This document shows, one piece after another, positions 52,768 through 61,315 of a stretch of DNA of 64,000 bases. Position numbers and translations under genes: made by a program. Source of the DNA: Shiella aurantiaca (GTDB lineage: Bacteria; Bacteroidota; Bacteroidia; Cytophagales; Cyclobacteriaceae); assembly GCA_030412945.1 (NCBI GenBank), contig JAUHJS010000002.1, positions 1 through 64,000 on the forward strand, in the 5' to 3' direction. Within the stretch, counting starts at the first letter, position 1. The number at the start of each line of letters is the position of its first letter. The notes below the pieces were generated by a model. The model worked only from the letters and a program-made list of their open reading frames with translations, had not been told where the DNA came from and searched no databases.

Positions 52768-53238
52768 CTATTCACCTTTTTGCGTGTGGTCTTCTATGGG
52801 CATGCTCACCGCTTCCGCCAGTTCCACAGCCAAGGCTTTTATCTGCTTGTACGAGTAGTAGCGGCACAGCTCTTGTGACTTTCCTTGTGAATGCACCAAA
52901 TGCAAACTAAAGTAATGCTTAGCGCCTTCGGGCAAATGTGCATGCAAAGCAAAATGCTGCAATTCCTCAAACGAAGTACGTTTGCCATTTTTAAACCCCG
53001 CCAAAGAAAGGTAGAGGAAAAACTCCTTGCGCTGTAGGTCAAACTCAATGCGCTGAGCAGCCGAAAAAACGATTCCGCTCAGCATAATAAGTAGAGCTCC
53101 CAAAGCAGGCTCTACGGTAAGCAGCACATAAAAGCCTGCCGACAGTATCGCTAAGCCTACTAGCATGAAGGGCCAGGTAAAGTGATTTTTTAAACGAAAA
53201 GAATGAATTTTGTTTTCCGGCTCCGATAACCAACGCAT
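52768..53238 (-). CDS. Hypothetical membrane protein upstream of ParA
   Basis: The 156-residue product has two adjacent hydrophobic segments (about 20-37 and 40-62) and a soluble C-terminal part of strands and helices. The family is unrecognised. It precedes ParA by about 52 bases on the same strand, so it may be an operon partner. Confidence 0.72.
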   Translation of the reverse strand: MRWLSEPENKIHSFRLKNHFTWPFMLVGLAILSAGFYVLLTVEPALGALLIMLSGIVFSAAQRIEFDLQRKEFFLYLSLAGFKNGKRTSFEELQHFALHAHLPEGAKHYFSLHLVHSQGKSQELCRYYSYKQIKALAVELAEAVSMPIEDHTQKGE

Positions 53239-53326
53239 AGTGTAAAATTTGCCTCAATTACGGAAATCCTTCAAAAAATGCGTAGGCAAAACGCATAAAT
53301 TCTTTGTCAATGTGTACCTTTCTGTA

Positions 53327-54217
53327 ATGATAAGCCGAGCTACCGTCCTGCATTTGCGCATCCCTTTTTCGTATTACCTGATGCCTGTTTTTTTGTTGGC
53401 ATGGGCTATACAGCCCTTAGAGGTAGAAACCTGGCGCCTTGTGAGCACTTTTCTTATTCTGCATCTCTTTTTGTATCCGGCCAGCAATGCTTTCAATAGT
53501 TATCATGATAAAGACGAAGGAAGCATAGGCGGCTTGGAAAATCCGCCTCCGGTAAGCAAAGAACTGCTCCATACCGCCAACCTCATGGATATGATGGCCC
53601 TCATCATGGCCTATGTGCTCAGTCCGCTGTTTGCCCTCTTGCTATTGGCCTATACCTTGGCTTCGCGCGCCTACAGTCACCCATCGGTACGGTTAAAAAA
53701 GTATCCGCTTATCAGTTGGGTAGTGGCAGGCGTTTTCCAAGGTTTTGTAACGGTATGGATGAGTTTTGAAGGCCTGCATGCTACGGGCATTCCCATGCTT
53801 TTGGAGCCCGAAGTATACCTACCCGCCCTGCTCAGTTCTCTCATGCTGATGGGCTCTTACCCGATGACGCAAGTGTATCAGCACCAGGAAGACCGCCAGC
53901 GGGGCGACCGCACGCTCAGCCTCTTGCTGGGCATTCGCGGCACCTTTCATTTTACCATGCTGGTGTTTACGGTGGCCACAGCGGCTTTTGTGGCCTATTT
54001 CTATCAGCAAAATCCGTGGTTGGCCTTGGCCTATCCGCTGGTGCTTTCGCCTGTTTTGTTTTACTTCTTCCGCTGGTACTTGCGGGTGCGCAAAAATGCC
54101 CAAGCGGCTGACTTCCACGCTACCATGCGTTTGAATTTCATCTCGGCCACGTGCCTGATTGTATTTTTCCTTTTGTCTGGATGGCTTAAATTCCCTTTTC
54201 TATGGACACTTTTTTGA
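53327..54217 (+). CDS. UbiA-like prenyltransferase family protein
   Basis: The product has 296 residues from ATG 53327; a longer frame from 53249 lacks support. The two aspartate-rich motifs are NAFNSYHDKDEGSIGG near 56-71 (ligand for prenyl diphosphate-Mg) and YQHQEDRQRGDRTLS near 182-196. About eight hydrophobic segments fit a membrane aromatic prenyltransferase. The acceptor is unknown; quinone or tetrapyrrole prenylation are options. Confidence 0.88.
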   Translation: MISRATVLHLRIPFSYYLMPVFLLAWAIQPLEVETWRLVSTFLILHLFLYPASNAFNSYHDKDEGSIGGLENPPPVSKELLHTANLMDMMALIMAYVLSPLFALLLLAYTLASRAYSHPSVRLKKYPLISWVVAGVFQGFVTVWMSFEGLHATGIPMLLEPEVYLPALLSSLMLMGSYPMTQVYQHQEDRQRGDRTLSLLLGIRGTFHFTMLVFTVATAAFVAYFYQQNPWLALAYPLVLSPVLFYFFRWYLRVRKNAQAADFHATMRLNFISATCLIVFFLLSGWLKFPFLWTLF

Positions 54218-54804
54218 CCGAATCCTTAGGGATTCCTTCTTCGGTTTACCAGTATTTTATTCTTCCCCTGCTCATTTTTCTGGCGCGCGTATCGGATGTG
54301 TCCATAGGCACCATGCGGGTGATTTTTGTAATGAGTGGCAAGAAAAAAATTGCCCCCGTAATGGGCTTTTTAGAATCTTTTATTTGGTTGCTAGCCATAC
54401 GGCAGATCTTTCAAAATGTAGATAATATCCTCACCTATGTGGCCTATGCCGGAGGCTATGGCACGGGCACTTTTGTGGGTATGTATATAGAAGAAAAGCT
54501 GGCCCTGGGGCGTGTGGTGGTGCGGGTAATTACCAAAACCACCTCCGAAAACCTTGTGAACCACCTCAAACAAAAGGAATACCGCTTTGCCAACCTCGAT
54601 GCCGAAGGCAATGAAGGGAAAGTAAACGTACTTTTTACCGTAGTAAAGCGCGAGCACCTGCCCGATTTGCTGCGTATGATTAAGGAATATAATCCACAGG
54701 CTTTTTATACCATAGAGGGCATTAAGCGCGCCAGTGATGAGCAAAGGGCAGAAACCAAAGACCGCCTCAGTGTATTGTATAAAGGGAGTAAAATTAGGGT
54801 GTGA
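54202..54804 (+). CDS. UPF0316/DUF2179-family membrane protein
   Basis: The 200-residue product has three hydrophobic segments in the first 100 residues and a cytoplasmic DUF2179-like C-terminal domain (about 110-175). The motif RVSDVSIGTMRVIFVMSGKK marks UPF0316. It overlaps the UbiA-like gene by 16 bases. Function unknown. Confidence 0.88.
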   Translation: MDTFLTESLGIPSSVYQYFILPLLIFLARVSDVSIGTMRVIFVMSGKKKIAPVMGFLESFIWLLAIRQIFQNVDNILTYVAYAGGYGTGTFVGMYIEEKLALGRVVVRVITKTTSENLVNHLKQKEYRFANLDAEGNEGKVNVLFTVVKREHLPDLLRMIKEYNPQAFYTIEGIKRASDEQRAETKDRLSVLYKGSKIRV

Positions 54805-54824
54805 GAATTACCTACTGATTTACT

Positions 54825-55087
54825 GCACACGCATTGTTAAAACGCCCTATAGAGGAGGTTTGTTAGGTTTTTAAAACCAGACGGGCTTATTGATTATTTC
54901 TTTCCCGCCATGGTCTTGTTTTGGTGTTGAACATTCGGATTTTAGGTGCAAACTTGCCAAAACACAAATAATGATTTTTTGGATAAAATTTCGCTGTCCT
55001 TTTACAGGGAAAGGGCTTAGTCAGAATTGACTTTTTGAAGATATTAAGACGATTAGTTGTAATTTCCCTATTTATAATGTTGTGTGC
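54825..55087 (-). repeat. Degenerate attC-like element (tentative)
   Basis: On the minus strand the 3' end of the DUF523 gene contains GCACACAAC (55079-55087), identical to the inverse core of site C. About 260 bases further on, 54825-54838 reads AACAATGCGTGTGC, a partial inverted match of the other end. The arms between do not pair well, and the core does not fit GTTRRRY. It could be a decayed cassette site. 54844-55071 holds no gene. Confidence 0.3.
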
Positions 55088-55710
55088 TTATAAGTCTTAA
55101 AATACTCTTTGTACCACTTATTTTCGTGGTGGTCAATTTTATTAGTGTCAATTTGGTGTGTCGGGTCAATTTTTGAATACAAAATTTCAAGCGAAGCATA
55201 ATCTCTTTGGCTTATTACTTTAAATCCATTTCTTAACAATTGTGCAGCAGCCACACCCGCCCCAATTTGATATACTTTATTTTCGGAAAATCTATTGCCG
55301 TCATAAATTACTTGGCTGCCGCAGGCTGCACTAATGTCCATTAATACTGCAATTTCAATATCCCCATCTTTTGCGATTTCAAGCATCTTTTCAGACGCTT
55401 TTATCATTCCTTCTGTCCAATCTTTTCCACTTTCTGATAACACCTTCGCCTTTCCCTCCAAAACGTCAAAACCCGTACCACCGTGAATGTCGCTCATTTC
55501 TCTTGGGGTCCCATAGGAAAATTCTTCAGGGCAGAATGTAACTACTTTAACCGTGTCATACTGTAAGATTTTTAATGCTGAAGGGTATTCACCATTTGCA
55601 GTGCTGTCCCAGCCGCAAGTAATCCCCGACAAGCAAGCACTCATTAAAACTCTAAGTGGATTTCCTTTCGTTGGTGATCTTAATTTTTTCAAATATTCTA
55701 TGTCTGTCAT
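55072..55710 (-). CDS. DUF523-family protein
   Basis: The 212-residue product has the DUF523 signature SACLSGITCGWD near 24-35, CPEEFSYGTPRE near 61-72 and SAACGSQVI near 130-138. The three cysteine-bearing regions match the family, which includes thiouracil desulfurase-like enzymes with an iron-sulfur site. It ends in a cassette-type inverse core and is AT-rich, so it may be a captured gene. Confidence 0.88.
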   Translation of the reverse strand: MTDIEYLKKLRSPTKGNPLRVLMSACLSGITCGWDSTANGEYPSALKILQYDTVKVVTFCPEEFSYGTPREMSDIHGGTGFDVLEGKAKVLSESGKDWTEGMIKASEKMLEIAKDGDIEIAVLMDISAACGSQVIYDGNRFSENKVYQIGAGVAAAQLLRNGFKVISQRDYASLEILYSKIDPTHQIDTNKIDHHENKWYKEYFKTYKHTTL

Positions 55711-55796
55711 AGTTTGTATAGTTTTTTGTGGATTGTTTGCCCTTACAAAAAATTACCACCTTTTTGCTATAAGTTCTGTACGCTGTTGGGGTGGTG
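55711..55796 (-). repeat. Partial attC-like left arm between two genes (tentative)
   Basis: On the minus strand, after the serine hydrolase stop, the sequence reads CACCACCCCAACAGCGTACAG, an AAC-bearing inverse-core-like start followed by an arm-like stretch. No matching right arm or GTT core is found before the DUF523 start. If this was a cassette site, only its left part remains. Confidence 0.3.
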
Positions 55797-57203
55797 TTAT
55801 TTTTCCATTTTGTTTATTAGTTCAATTCCCAAATCATCAATATTTTTATTAGCCTGAGCAACATTGGATAGGATTATTACCGCTCTTTTATTTTCTACAT
55901 CCATTGTCAATGATGATGAATAACCACCTGTTCCTCCATTGTGCCAATATAAGTTGTTTCCATTTTTTGATTTCAAAATATGCCAACCTAAGCCAATTTT
56001 GAAATCCTTGCCAATTTCAAAAGTTGGTTTCCTTGTCAGTTCGAGATCCTTGTTTGAACTGTCAAAATGGGCAAGCACAAATTTGGCTAAATCCTCTGTG
56101 GTTGATAAAATTCCACCACATCCAAATAATACATCAAACTCCCAATTGGATACTGCTTTCCCTTGGTTATCCATTCCTTTAACAAGTAGATTTCCTAAAT
56201 TTTTGGAACTTGTAAATGAGCTGTTCATATCGTACTTTTCAAATACATGTTTTTGTACTAAATCCTGAAATGTGGTTTTTTGAGATATGCCCAATGTGTA
56301 ACCCAACAAGCCTGTTCCTAAGTTTGAATAGGTGTACGATTTTGAGGGGTCGCTATTGATACTTAATGAATTTTTTAAGTATTCCTCGATTTCTTTGGCT
56401 CCATACTTTTCGTACGGGTTGTCGGTGTTTGACAAGTCTAGGTTTTCAGGCAATCGAGCTACACCTGATGTGTGATTGGCTAAACTTTCAAATGTTATCT
56501 TGATATTGTCTTTAAAGTCAAATGGGTAGAAGGCATTGATCGTATCTGTTAATTTTATTTCCCCATTCTTGACCAAGGCAGCTAAAACAGTTGAAGTGAA
56601 AACTTTTGTTACCGAACCAATTTCAAATACTTGGTTTTGATTTTCAATTGGTCTAATAGTTTCGTTATCTCTTACTATTCCAAAATAGTTAACCTTGCCA
56701 TTTTCAATTACCGCAATGGAGAGTTGGGTGTTATTTGGCAGGTTTTTGGTTTTTGAAAATATAATTTCAGCAATTTCTTTTGGGTATTCGGCTAATTCGT
56801 TTTTGCTTACGCTTTCAATTGTCTTAGGTTCTTCGTAAGGTTTTATGAGCAAGCCAGCTATTTTGTTTTGGTCGTTAAGTGTGATATAAATCCCTAAAAT
56901 AGCTCGTTCAAACTGAGTTTTGTATAAAGTATTAGTCCCCTCTTCAATTTTTACTAATTCCATACCTATTATTTCCCCTACTTGATTCTTCAAACTTGTT
57001 AAAAATTGTCTGTTTTTATCAATTGGTAAGGTCTTTTGCATTTCAGGGGAAAGACTATTGAAAATCTCATCATAATTTCCAGCGTTATAGTTCGCTTGAA
57101 AATTATCAATAGCTTTTTTATAGCTTTCGGTTTGGGCAAATACTACTTGTGCCAAACAGATTGTAATGAGAATTAAAAGTGTTCTTTTCATTGTTCTTTT
57201 CAT
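55797..57203 (-). CDS. Secreted serine hydrolase, beta-lactamase/class C-like, with N-terminal DUF3887-like domain
   Basis: The 468-residue product has a signal peptide (about 1-24) and a DUF3887-like domain (about 26-125). The serine beta-lactamase/penicillin-binding domain follows: the SxxK motif is Ser197-Val-Thr-Lys200 (IGSVTKVFT), a YSN motif follows near 294, and HNGGTGG near 420 replaces the KTG box. A hydrolase or peptidase role is expected, not necessarily antibiotic resistance. The start core GTTTGGTGTC lies eight to ten bases upstream on this strand. Confidence 0.88.
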   Translation of the reverse strand: MKRTMKRTLLILITICLAQVVFAQTESYKKAIDNFQANYNAGNYDEIFNSLSPEMQKTLPIDKNRQFLTSLKNQVGEIIGMELVKIEEGTNTLYKTQFERAILGIYITLNDQNKIAGLLIKPYEEPKTIESVSKNELAEYPKEIAEIIFSKTKNLPNNTQLSIAVIENGKVNYFGIVRDNETIRPIENQNQVFEIGSVTKVFTSTVLAALVKNGEIKLTDTINAFYPFDFKDNIKITFESLANHTSGVARLPENLDLSNTDNPYEKYGAKEIEEYLKNSLSINSDPSKSYTYSNLGTGLLGYTLGISQKTTFQDLVQKHVFEKYDMNSSFTSSKNLGNLLVKGMDNQGKAVSNWEFDVLFGCGGILSTTEDLAKFVLAHFDSSNKDLELTRKPTFEIGKDFKIGLGWHILKSKNGNNLYWHNGGTGGYSSSLTMDVENKRAVIILSNVAQANKNIDDLGIELINKMEK

Positions 57204-57404
57204 TTTTGTAAGACACCAAACGTTTTCTTATCCATTAACTGTTTTAATGTATTAAGATAGGCATGTTTTTATCTTTCAGTAAGGGGGCGGCCCGTAACAA
57301 AAGGTTAACTGGTCAGCAATAAATACATTTCAATGCTCATGATTTGAAGAATATGGGTTACTTTTTGTTTATCCAGTATTTGTAAAAATACATATCATTT
57401 AGGG

Positions 57405-57521
57405 TTAATTCGTAATCAAATTCACAGCTATAAATTCAATACTGTTTTTTTCTTTGGTATTCACTTTGGATACTGATTTTAAGTAAATTGTATGGTATTC
57501 TTTTCTTAAATCAAACTCCAT
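57405..57521 (-). pseudogene. Small truncated ORF next to a REP-like repeat
   Basis: The frame encodes 38 residues from an ATG (MEFDLRKEYHTIYLK, then TKEKNSIEFIAVNLITN), and in frame it stays open upstream for ten codons up to the REP-like element, where a stop appears. This looks like the 3' remnant of a cassette gene. It has no known family. Confidence 0.3.
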
Positions 57522-57557
57522 AATTTTTAAATCGTACTGTTTTTGGGGAGCTTACAG

Positions 57558-57610
57558 TAGGGTTTGAAACCCGAATCCGCCTTCATCTAGCGCGCGGTTG
57601 CAACGCGTGT
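57558..57610 (+). repeat. REP-like hairpin element (copy of the 2239-2290 family)
   Basis: GTAGGGTTTGAAACCCGAATCCG at 57558-57580 repeats the element at 2268-2290 with one change. It is followed by a second hairpin CGCGCGGTTGCAACGCG (57592-57608). It lies upstream of the truncated ORF at 57405-57521. Confidence 0.7.
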
Positions 57611-57722
57611 TAATTCCTTTAAATATACTCAAAAAACCAATTCTTAATCACCCTTGGCTCCATGCACATTTAGCGTATTCTTTTCATTTGCAATCTCTAC
57701 TTCTTTTTAAATTCACCCCAAC

Positions 57723-57752
57723 AAAAAAGCCGACTCGTTTGGGTCGGCTTTG
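57723..57752 (-). terminator. Terminator of the RNA-binding protein gene (minus strand)
   Basis: AAAGCCGACCC and GGGTCGGCTTT-type arms (CCGAC at 57731, GTCGG at 57743) pair around TCGTTTG. The minus strand continues into a T run at 57723-57728. Confidence 0.7.
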
Positions 57753-57769
57753 ATTTTTTAACGGGTAAA

Positions 57770-58054
57770 TTATCTTCTGTACCCACCGCCTCCACCGCGG
57801 TTGGCCCCTTCTTCTCTTGGTCTTGCTTCTTTTACTACAATAGTGCTCCCTTGTAAGTCAGTATTGTCCAATTGATCAATGGCGTTTTGCGCCTCATTGT
57901 TATCGGGCATTTCTACAAAGCCAAACTTCTTCGACTGGCCTGTTTCTTTGTCCATAATGACCTTAGCAGATGATACCTCACCAAATGCTTCAAATGTTTT
58001 CTCCAAATCCTTACTGGTTGTTCTGGCATGGAGTTTTGCAACGAAAATGTTCAT
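57770..58054 (-). CDS. RRM-type RNA-binding protein
   Basis: The 94-residue product has one RNA recognition motif, with RNP2 IFVAKL at the start and RNP1 KKFGFVEM near 42-49, followed by a basic glycine-rich tail (EGANRGGGGGYRR). Such short RRM proteins are cold- and stress-related RNA chaperones in bacteria. The long upstream region (58055-58237) may be a regulatory leader. Confidence 0.93.
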   Translation of the reverse strand: MNIFVAKLHARTTSKDLEKTFEAFGEVSSAKVIMDKETGQSKKFGFVEMPDNNEAQNAIDQLDNTDLQGSTIVVKEARPREEGANRGGGGGYRR

Positions 58055-58237
58055 GATAAATAATAAATAATTGAATAAGGTGGCATTAATAAAAGCTAAC
58101 GGCTAGCAAGAAATTTCCGTCACTTTTAGGGAGATGGGTTTATTCAGGCTAAACGAAATCTTCGGTTAACCTCAGTAAGTTAGCATTTTTGCCAACATCA
58201 AAAAAACTTATCCAATTATTTTTTAACTGATTGCAAA

Positions 58238-58897
58238 TCAGCTCCATTCGGCTATTACCGTGCGGCCACCTTTGGTCACTTGGTTGAGCTCAGCTACTAT
58301 TTTAGTGCCCACAGGCAAGAAAATATCCACCCGAGACCCAAACTTGATAAAGCCGAACTCGGCTCCTTGCTCTATCGCATCGCCTTCTTTGATATACCAG
58401 CAAATGCGCTTGGCCAAGGCGCCTGCAATCTGGCGGAAGAGCACTTCCACGCCATTTTCCATTTTTACTACCGTTGTGGTACGCTCGTTTTCGGTGCTCG
58501 ACTTAGGATGCCAAGCCACCAAATATTTGCCCGCATGGTATTTGAAATAGGATACTACTCCGCCCACAGGCGTACGGTTCACGTGCACATTAACAGGCGA
58601 CATAAAGATGGATACCTGAATGCGCTCATCTTTAAAATATTCCCCCTCATGGGTATTTTCAATCACCACTACCTTGCCGTCTACCGGGGCTAGAATCTGC
58701 TTGGGGTTTTTAGATACCGTGAAAATGGGATTTCTGAAAAACTGAAGAATAACGAGGAAGAAAAATACGGTAACGCCCAGCACGGTATAATCGGCCCAAT
58801 CGGGCCAGCTAAGCCAGCGGAACACGGCATGATTGATAGCCAAAACCAAAAACAGGGCAACTAATAGTATTTTGTATCCTTCTCTGTGTATCGTCAT
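58238..58897 (-). CDS. psd: Phosphatidylserine decarboxylase proenzyme
   Basis: The 219-residue product has one or two N-terminal hydrophobic segments, an Asp/His site in APVDGKVVV and SPVNVHVNR, and the autocleavage site GSRVDI with Gly187-Ser188 near the C-terminus. Its length fits the short bacterial Psd family that makes phosphatidylethanolamine. Cleavage at Gly-Ser generates the pyruvoyl group. Confidence 0.92.
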   Translation of the reverse strand: MTIHREGYKILLVALFLVLAINHAVFRWLSWPDWADYTVLGVTVFFFLVILQFFRNPIFTVSKNPKQILAPVDGKVVVIENTHEGEYFKDERIQVSIFMSPVNVHVNRTPVGGVVSYFKYHAGKYLVAWHPKSSTENERTTTVVKMENGVEVLFRQIAGALAKRICWYIKEGDAIEQGAEFGFIKFGSRVDIFLPVGTKIVAELNQVTKGGRTVIAEWS

Positions 58898-58932
58898 AAT
58901 AGTACGGTGTGCTACAAAGGTAAAAAAATGTT

Positions 58933-60234
58933 TTAATTCTTCGCTTTATTGCCTTCGCTGAGCTTTTCGCTTAAGGTTTTTTGCCAAAGTTTGTATCCTT
59001 CTTTGCTTAGGTACAGGCCATTGCGCACAAAATATTTGGGATCGGGAACACCTCGGCTGTTTACCATAAGGCTGTACAAATCGATGTAACGCACCTTGGT
59101 ATGGCTTTCGGCCATTTGCTTCAAGCGAGCATTGGTATCAAGGATCACTTTGCCTTTGCTCATGCGCCTGCGCAGGGGGCTAGGCTTTACGGAAATTACC
59201 CACACTTCCGTTTGGGGCATATAGCGCTCAAATTTTTGTATCAACGATTCGTAGGCCCGGCTGATTTCCAAAGGCGACAGTCCGGTAGCGATATCATTAT
59301 CCCCAAGGTAAAGAATTACCCGCTTGGGCTGGTATGGGTATATCCAAGGGAAAAAATAGCTATCTACATTGGCAATCGTAATACCTCTGAAGCCGCGGGC
59401 GGTTGGGTTGTGGTTTCTGAACTGGCTCTCAAGGTATTTCCAGCGCTTGATGGTGCTACTTCCCAGAAATAGGGTTCCGTTTTTCTTAATCCCACTTCTT
59501 TGTTCTTGGCGCTGGTAGAGCCGCCAGTCTTTATCCCAAGGGGTGCTACGCTTTTGGAGCAGCATCCACTCATACAGCTGCGGACTGGCATAGGTTTCTG
59601 TCCAGGCATCGTGGTTGGCATTGGGGTAGGTGGTAAAAGTTACTTTGCCATTGCAGGCTTCTAAGGCTTCCACCATATCGGCCGATTTGAAAAGAGGCAC
59701 TACATCATCTTTCTCCCCATGAAATACCCACGTAGGAATCGTGCTAACCGCACATACCTCCCGAGGGTTTCCGCCTCCGCTGATGGGAATCAAGGCCGCA
59801 AAAAGTTCAGGATACTGTATGGCAAAATCCCAAGCACCAAAAGCCCCCATACTGAGTCCGGTAAGGTATACGCGGTCGATATCTACCCGATATTTTAAAA
59901 GCACTTCATCATAAAGCGCCTTCAAGGCACCTGTATTCCAGCGAACGCCATCGGGACATTGGGGGGCAATCACAATAAAGGGGAACTTCTTTCCTTCGGC
60001 AATTAAGCGGGGAATTCCATGAATTTTTACTTTTTCGAGATTATCTCCACGCTCACCTGAGCCATGCAGAAAAATTACCAGCGGGTAAGCTTTTAAGGTA
60101 CTATCATAGCCTTCGGGTACATAGGCCAGATACTGTTCAATAAAGGGTTTTACAGTCTGTTCGCTTTGCTGCGCCTTGATAGTCATAGAGCACAGAAAAA
60201 GCAGGAGGAGGGGTATGTGTTTAATCCAATTCAT
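58933..60234 (-). CDS. Secreted alpha/beta hydrolase fused to a degenerate SGNH domain
   Basis: The 433-residue product starts at ATG 60234 (a longer frame to 60303 is not supported). The signal peptide ends near 21. The alpha/beta hydrolase domain (about 38-225) carries Ser128 in GLSMGA, Asp177 in GEKDDVV and His208 in NANHD. A SGNH/GDSL-like domain (about 255-430) has GSST with Ser259 and LYLGDND. Its terminal block reads NGLYLSKEGY, so the usual Asp-x-x-His is Asn-x-x-Tyr. The second domain is therefore probably inactive. Confidence 0.86.
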   Translation of the reverse strand: MNWIKHIPLLLLFLCSMTIKAQQSEQTVKPFIEQYLAYVPEGYDSTLKAYPLVIFLHGSGERGDNLEKVKIHGIPRLIAEGKKFPFIVIAPQCPDGVRWNTGALKALYDEVLLKYRVDIDRVYLTGLSMGAFGAWDFAIQYPELFAALIPISGGGNPREVCAVSTIPTWVFHGEKDDVVPLFKSADMVEALEACNGKVTFTTYPNANHDAWTETYASPQLYEWMLLQKRSTPWDKDWRLYQRQEQRSGIKKNGTLFLGSSTIKRWKYLESQFRNHNPTARGFRGITIANVDSYFFPWIYPYQPKRVILYLGDNDIATGLSPLEISRAYESLIQKFERYMPQTEVWVISVKPSPLRRRMSKGKVILDTNARLKQMAESHTKVRYIDLYSLMVNSRGVPDPKYFVRNGLYLSKEGYKLWQKTLSEKLSEGNKAKN

Positions 60235-61315
60235 ACACCTTGTTTTTGTTTTTCTTGGTAAAGAATACCCGTCTGATCCAGCGAGGCAAGATAAAGGCCC
60301 CAATGAATAAGTATAAATAATAGGAAAGCAAGCGCCAACAGATATTGGCTACCAAGGTGTAGTCGCCTAGGTAAACCGCAAAAAACTGATTGAACGAAAG
60401 CTCGGCCGTGCCGCTGCTCCCCGGAGTTGGCGATATCAGCATAATAATCCACATGATGATTTGCTTGGAGAAGACCACCATATGCTCCAAGAAATTGATA
60501 TCGGTAAAGGCGGCAATGAGGCTATTGAGCATGGCATAGCGCGCGCACCAAATAAAGACCGTGGCCAGCGAGATTTTGAGCCAATAACTGGCCGTTTTAC
60601 CACGCATTTCATGCGAAGCCAGAATCATCTCATTGCCTTGTTCCACGGCTTGATGGCGCCATCTGCGCAAAAATCCCAATCCGGTGGCTTTTATCAGCAA
60701 CCATTTGAATGCCCTTGGGCGCACAAATAGGGCATAGGCCATAATGAGCGTATATATGGCTATTAAAGAATAGCTGATAATAAACACAATGGAAAAACCA
60801 TACTTAAACTGCGTACTACCTGCTGAAAGGTTTGCAAACACATCGCCCCCAATAAACAGGAAAACCAGAGGAGCGGAAAGCACAAAGAAGAGGTTGTCCA
60901 GAATGGCAGTGAGCATCACATAGGCCAGTGATTTTCCGAATTTCAGTCCTTCTTTTAGCAAGATAAAGATAGCTACTGCGGTACCTCCTACAGCCGATGG
61001 GGTTACTGCCGAGGCAAACTCCCACAAAAGAATGACCTGAATGCTGCTTTTCCAGCTTAGTTTTTCTCCGGTAAGGGTGCGAATGCGGTATACATAGCCG
61101 ATGTCGCGGGTAAGTAAAACTAGGAAAGCCAAAATAATCGCACTCGCTTCGGCATCAAACACCAGTTTCAGCTTGCTAGCCGACATGTTGGGGTCGCTGT
61201 AAAACAAATAGAAGACAATCCCCAAACCCAGTAGGATAGGAATCCATACTTTATTGGGGTTTAAGGTTTTAAATACCTTTTTAGCGTCAACTTCTTTGAT
61301 TTTCTTTTTGCTCAT
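60221..61315 (-). CDS. Flippase-like/UPF0104 membrane protein
   Basis: The 364-residue protein has about eight hydrophobic segments and LPG_synthase_TM-like (YbhN) features: LTRDIGYVYRIRTLTGEKLS near 63-82, ASAVTPSAVGGTAVAIFLL-type stretch near 98 and a PTPGSSGTAELSFNQF motif near 291-306. Related proteins flip or scan lipids. It overlaps the start of the SGNH fusion gene by 14 bases and directly follows scpA. Confidence 0.88.
   Translation of the reverse strand: MSKKKIKEVDAKKVFKTLNPNKVWIPILLGLGIVFYLFYSDPNMSASKLKLVFDAEASAIILAFLVLLTRDIGYVYRIRTLTGEKLSWKSSIQVILLWEFASAVTPSAVGGTAVAIFILLKEGLKFGKSLAYVMLTAILDNLFFVLSAPLVFLFIGGDVFANLSAGSTQFKYGFSIVFIISYSLIAIYTLIMAYALFVRPRAFKWLLIKATGLGFLRRWRHQAVEQGNEMILASHEMRGKTASYWLKISLATVFIWCARYAMLNSLIAAFTDINFLEHMVVFSKQIIMWIIMLISPTPGSSGTAELSFNQFFAVYLGDYTLVANICWRLLSYYLYLFIGAFILPRWIRRVFFTKKNKNKVYELD

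Larger units (their letters stand above)
57204..57722. other. Intergenic region with cassette core, small broken ORF and REP repeat
   Basis: The gap contains a core-like GTTTGGTGTC on the minus strand (57212-57221) with AAAAC before it. It also has a small frame at 57405-57521 and a REP-like element at 57558-57610. Otherwise it is AT-rich without genes. Confidence 0.5.
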
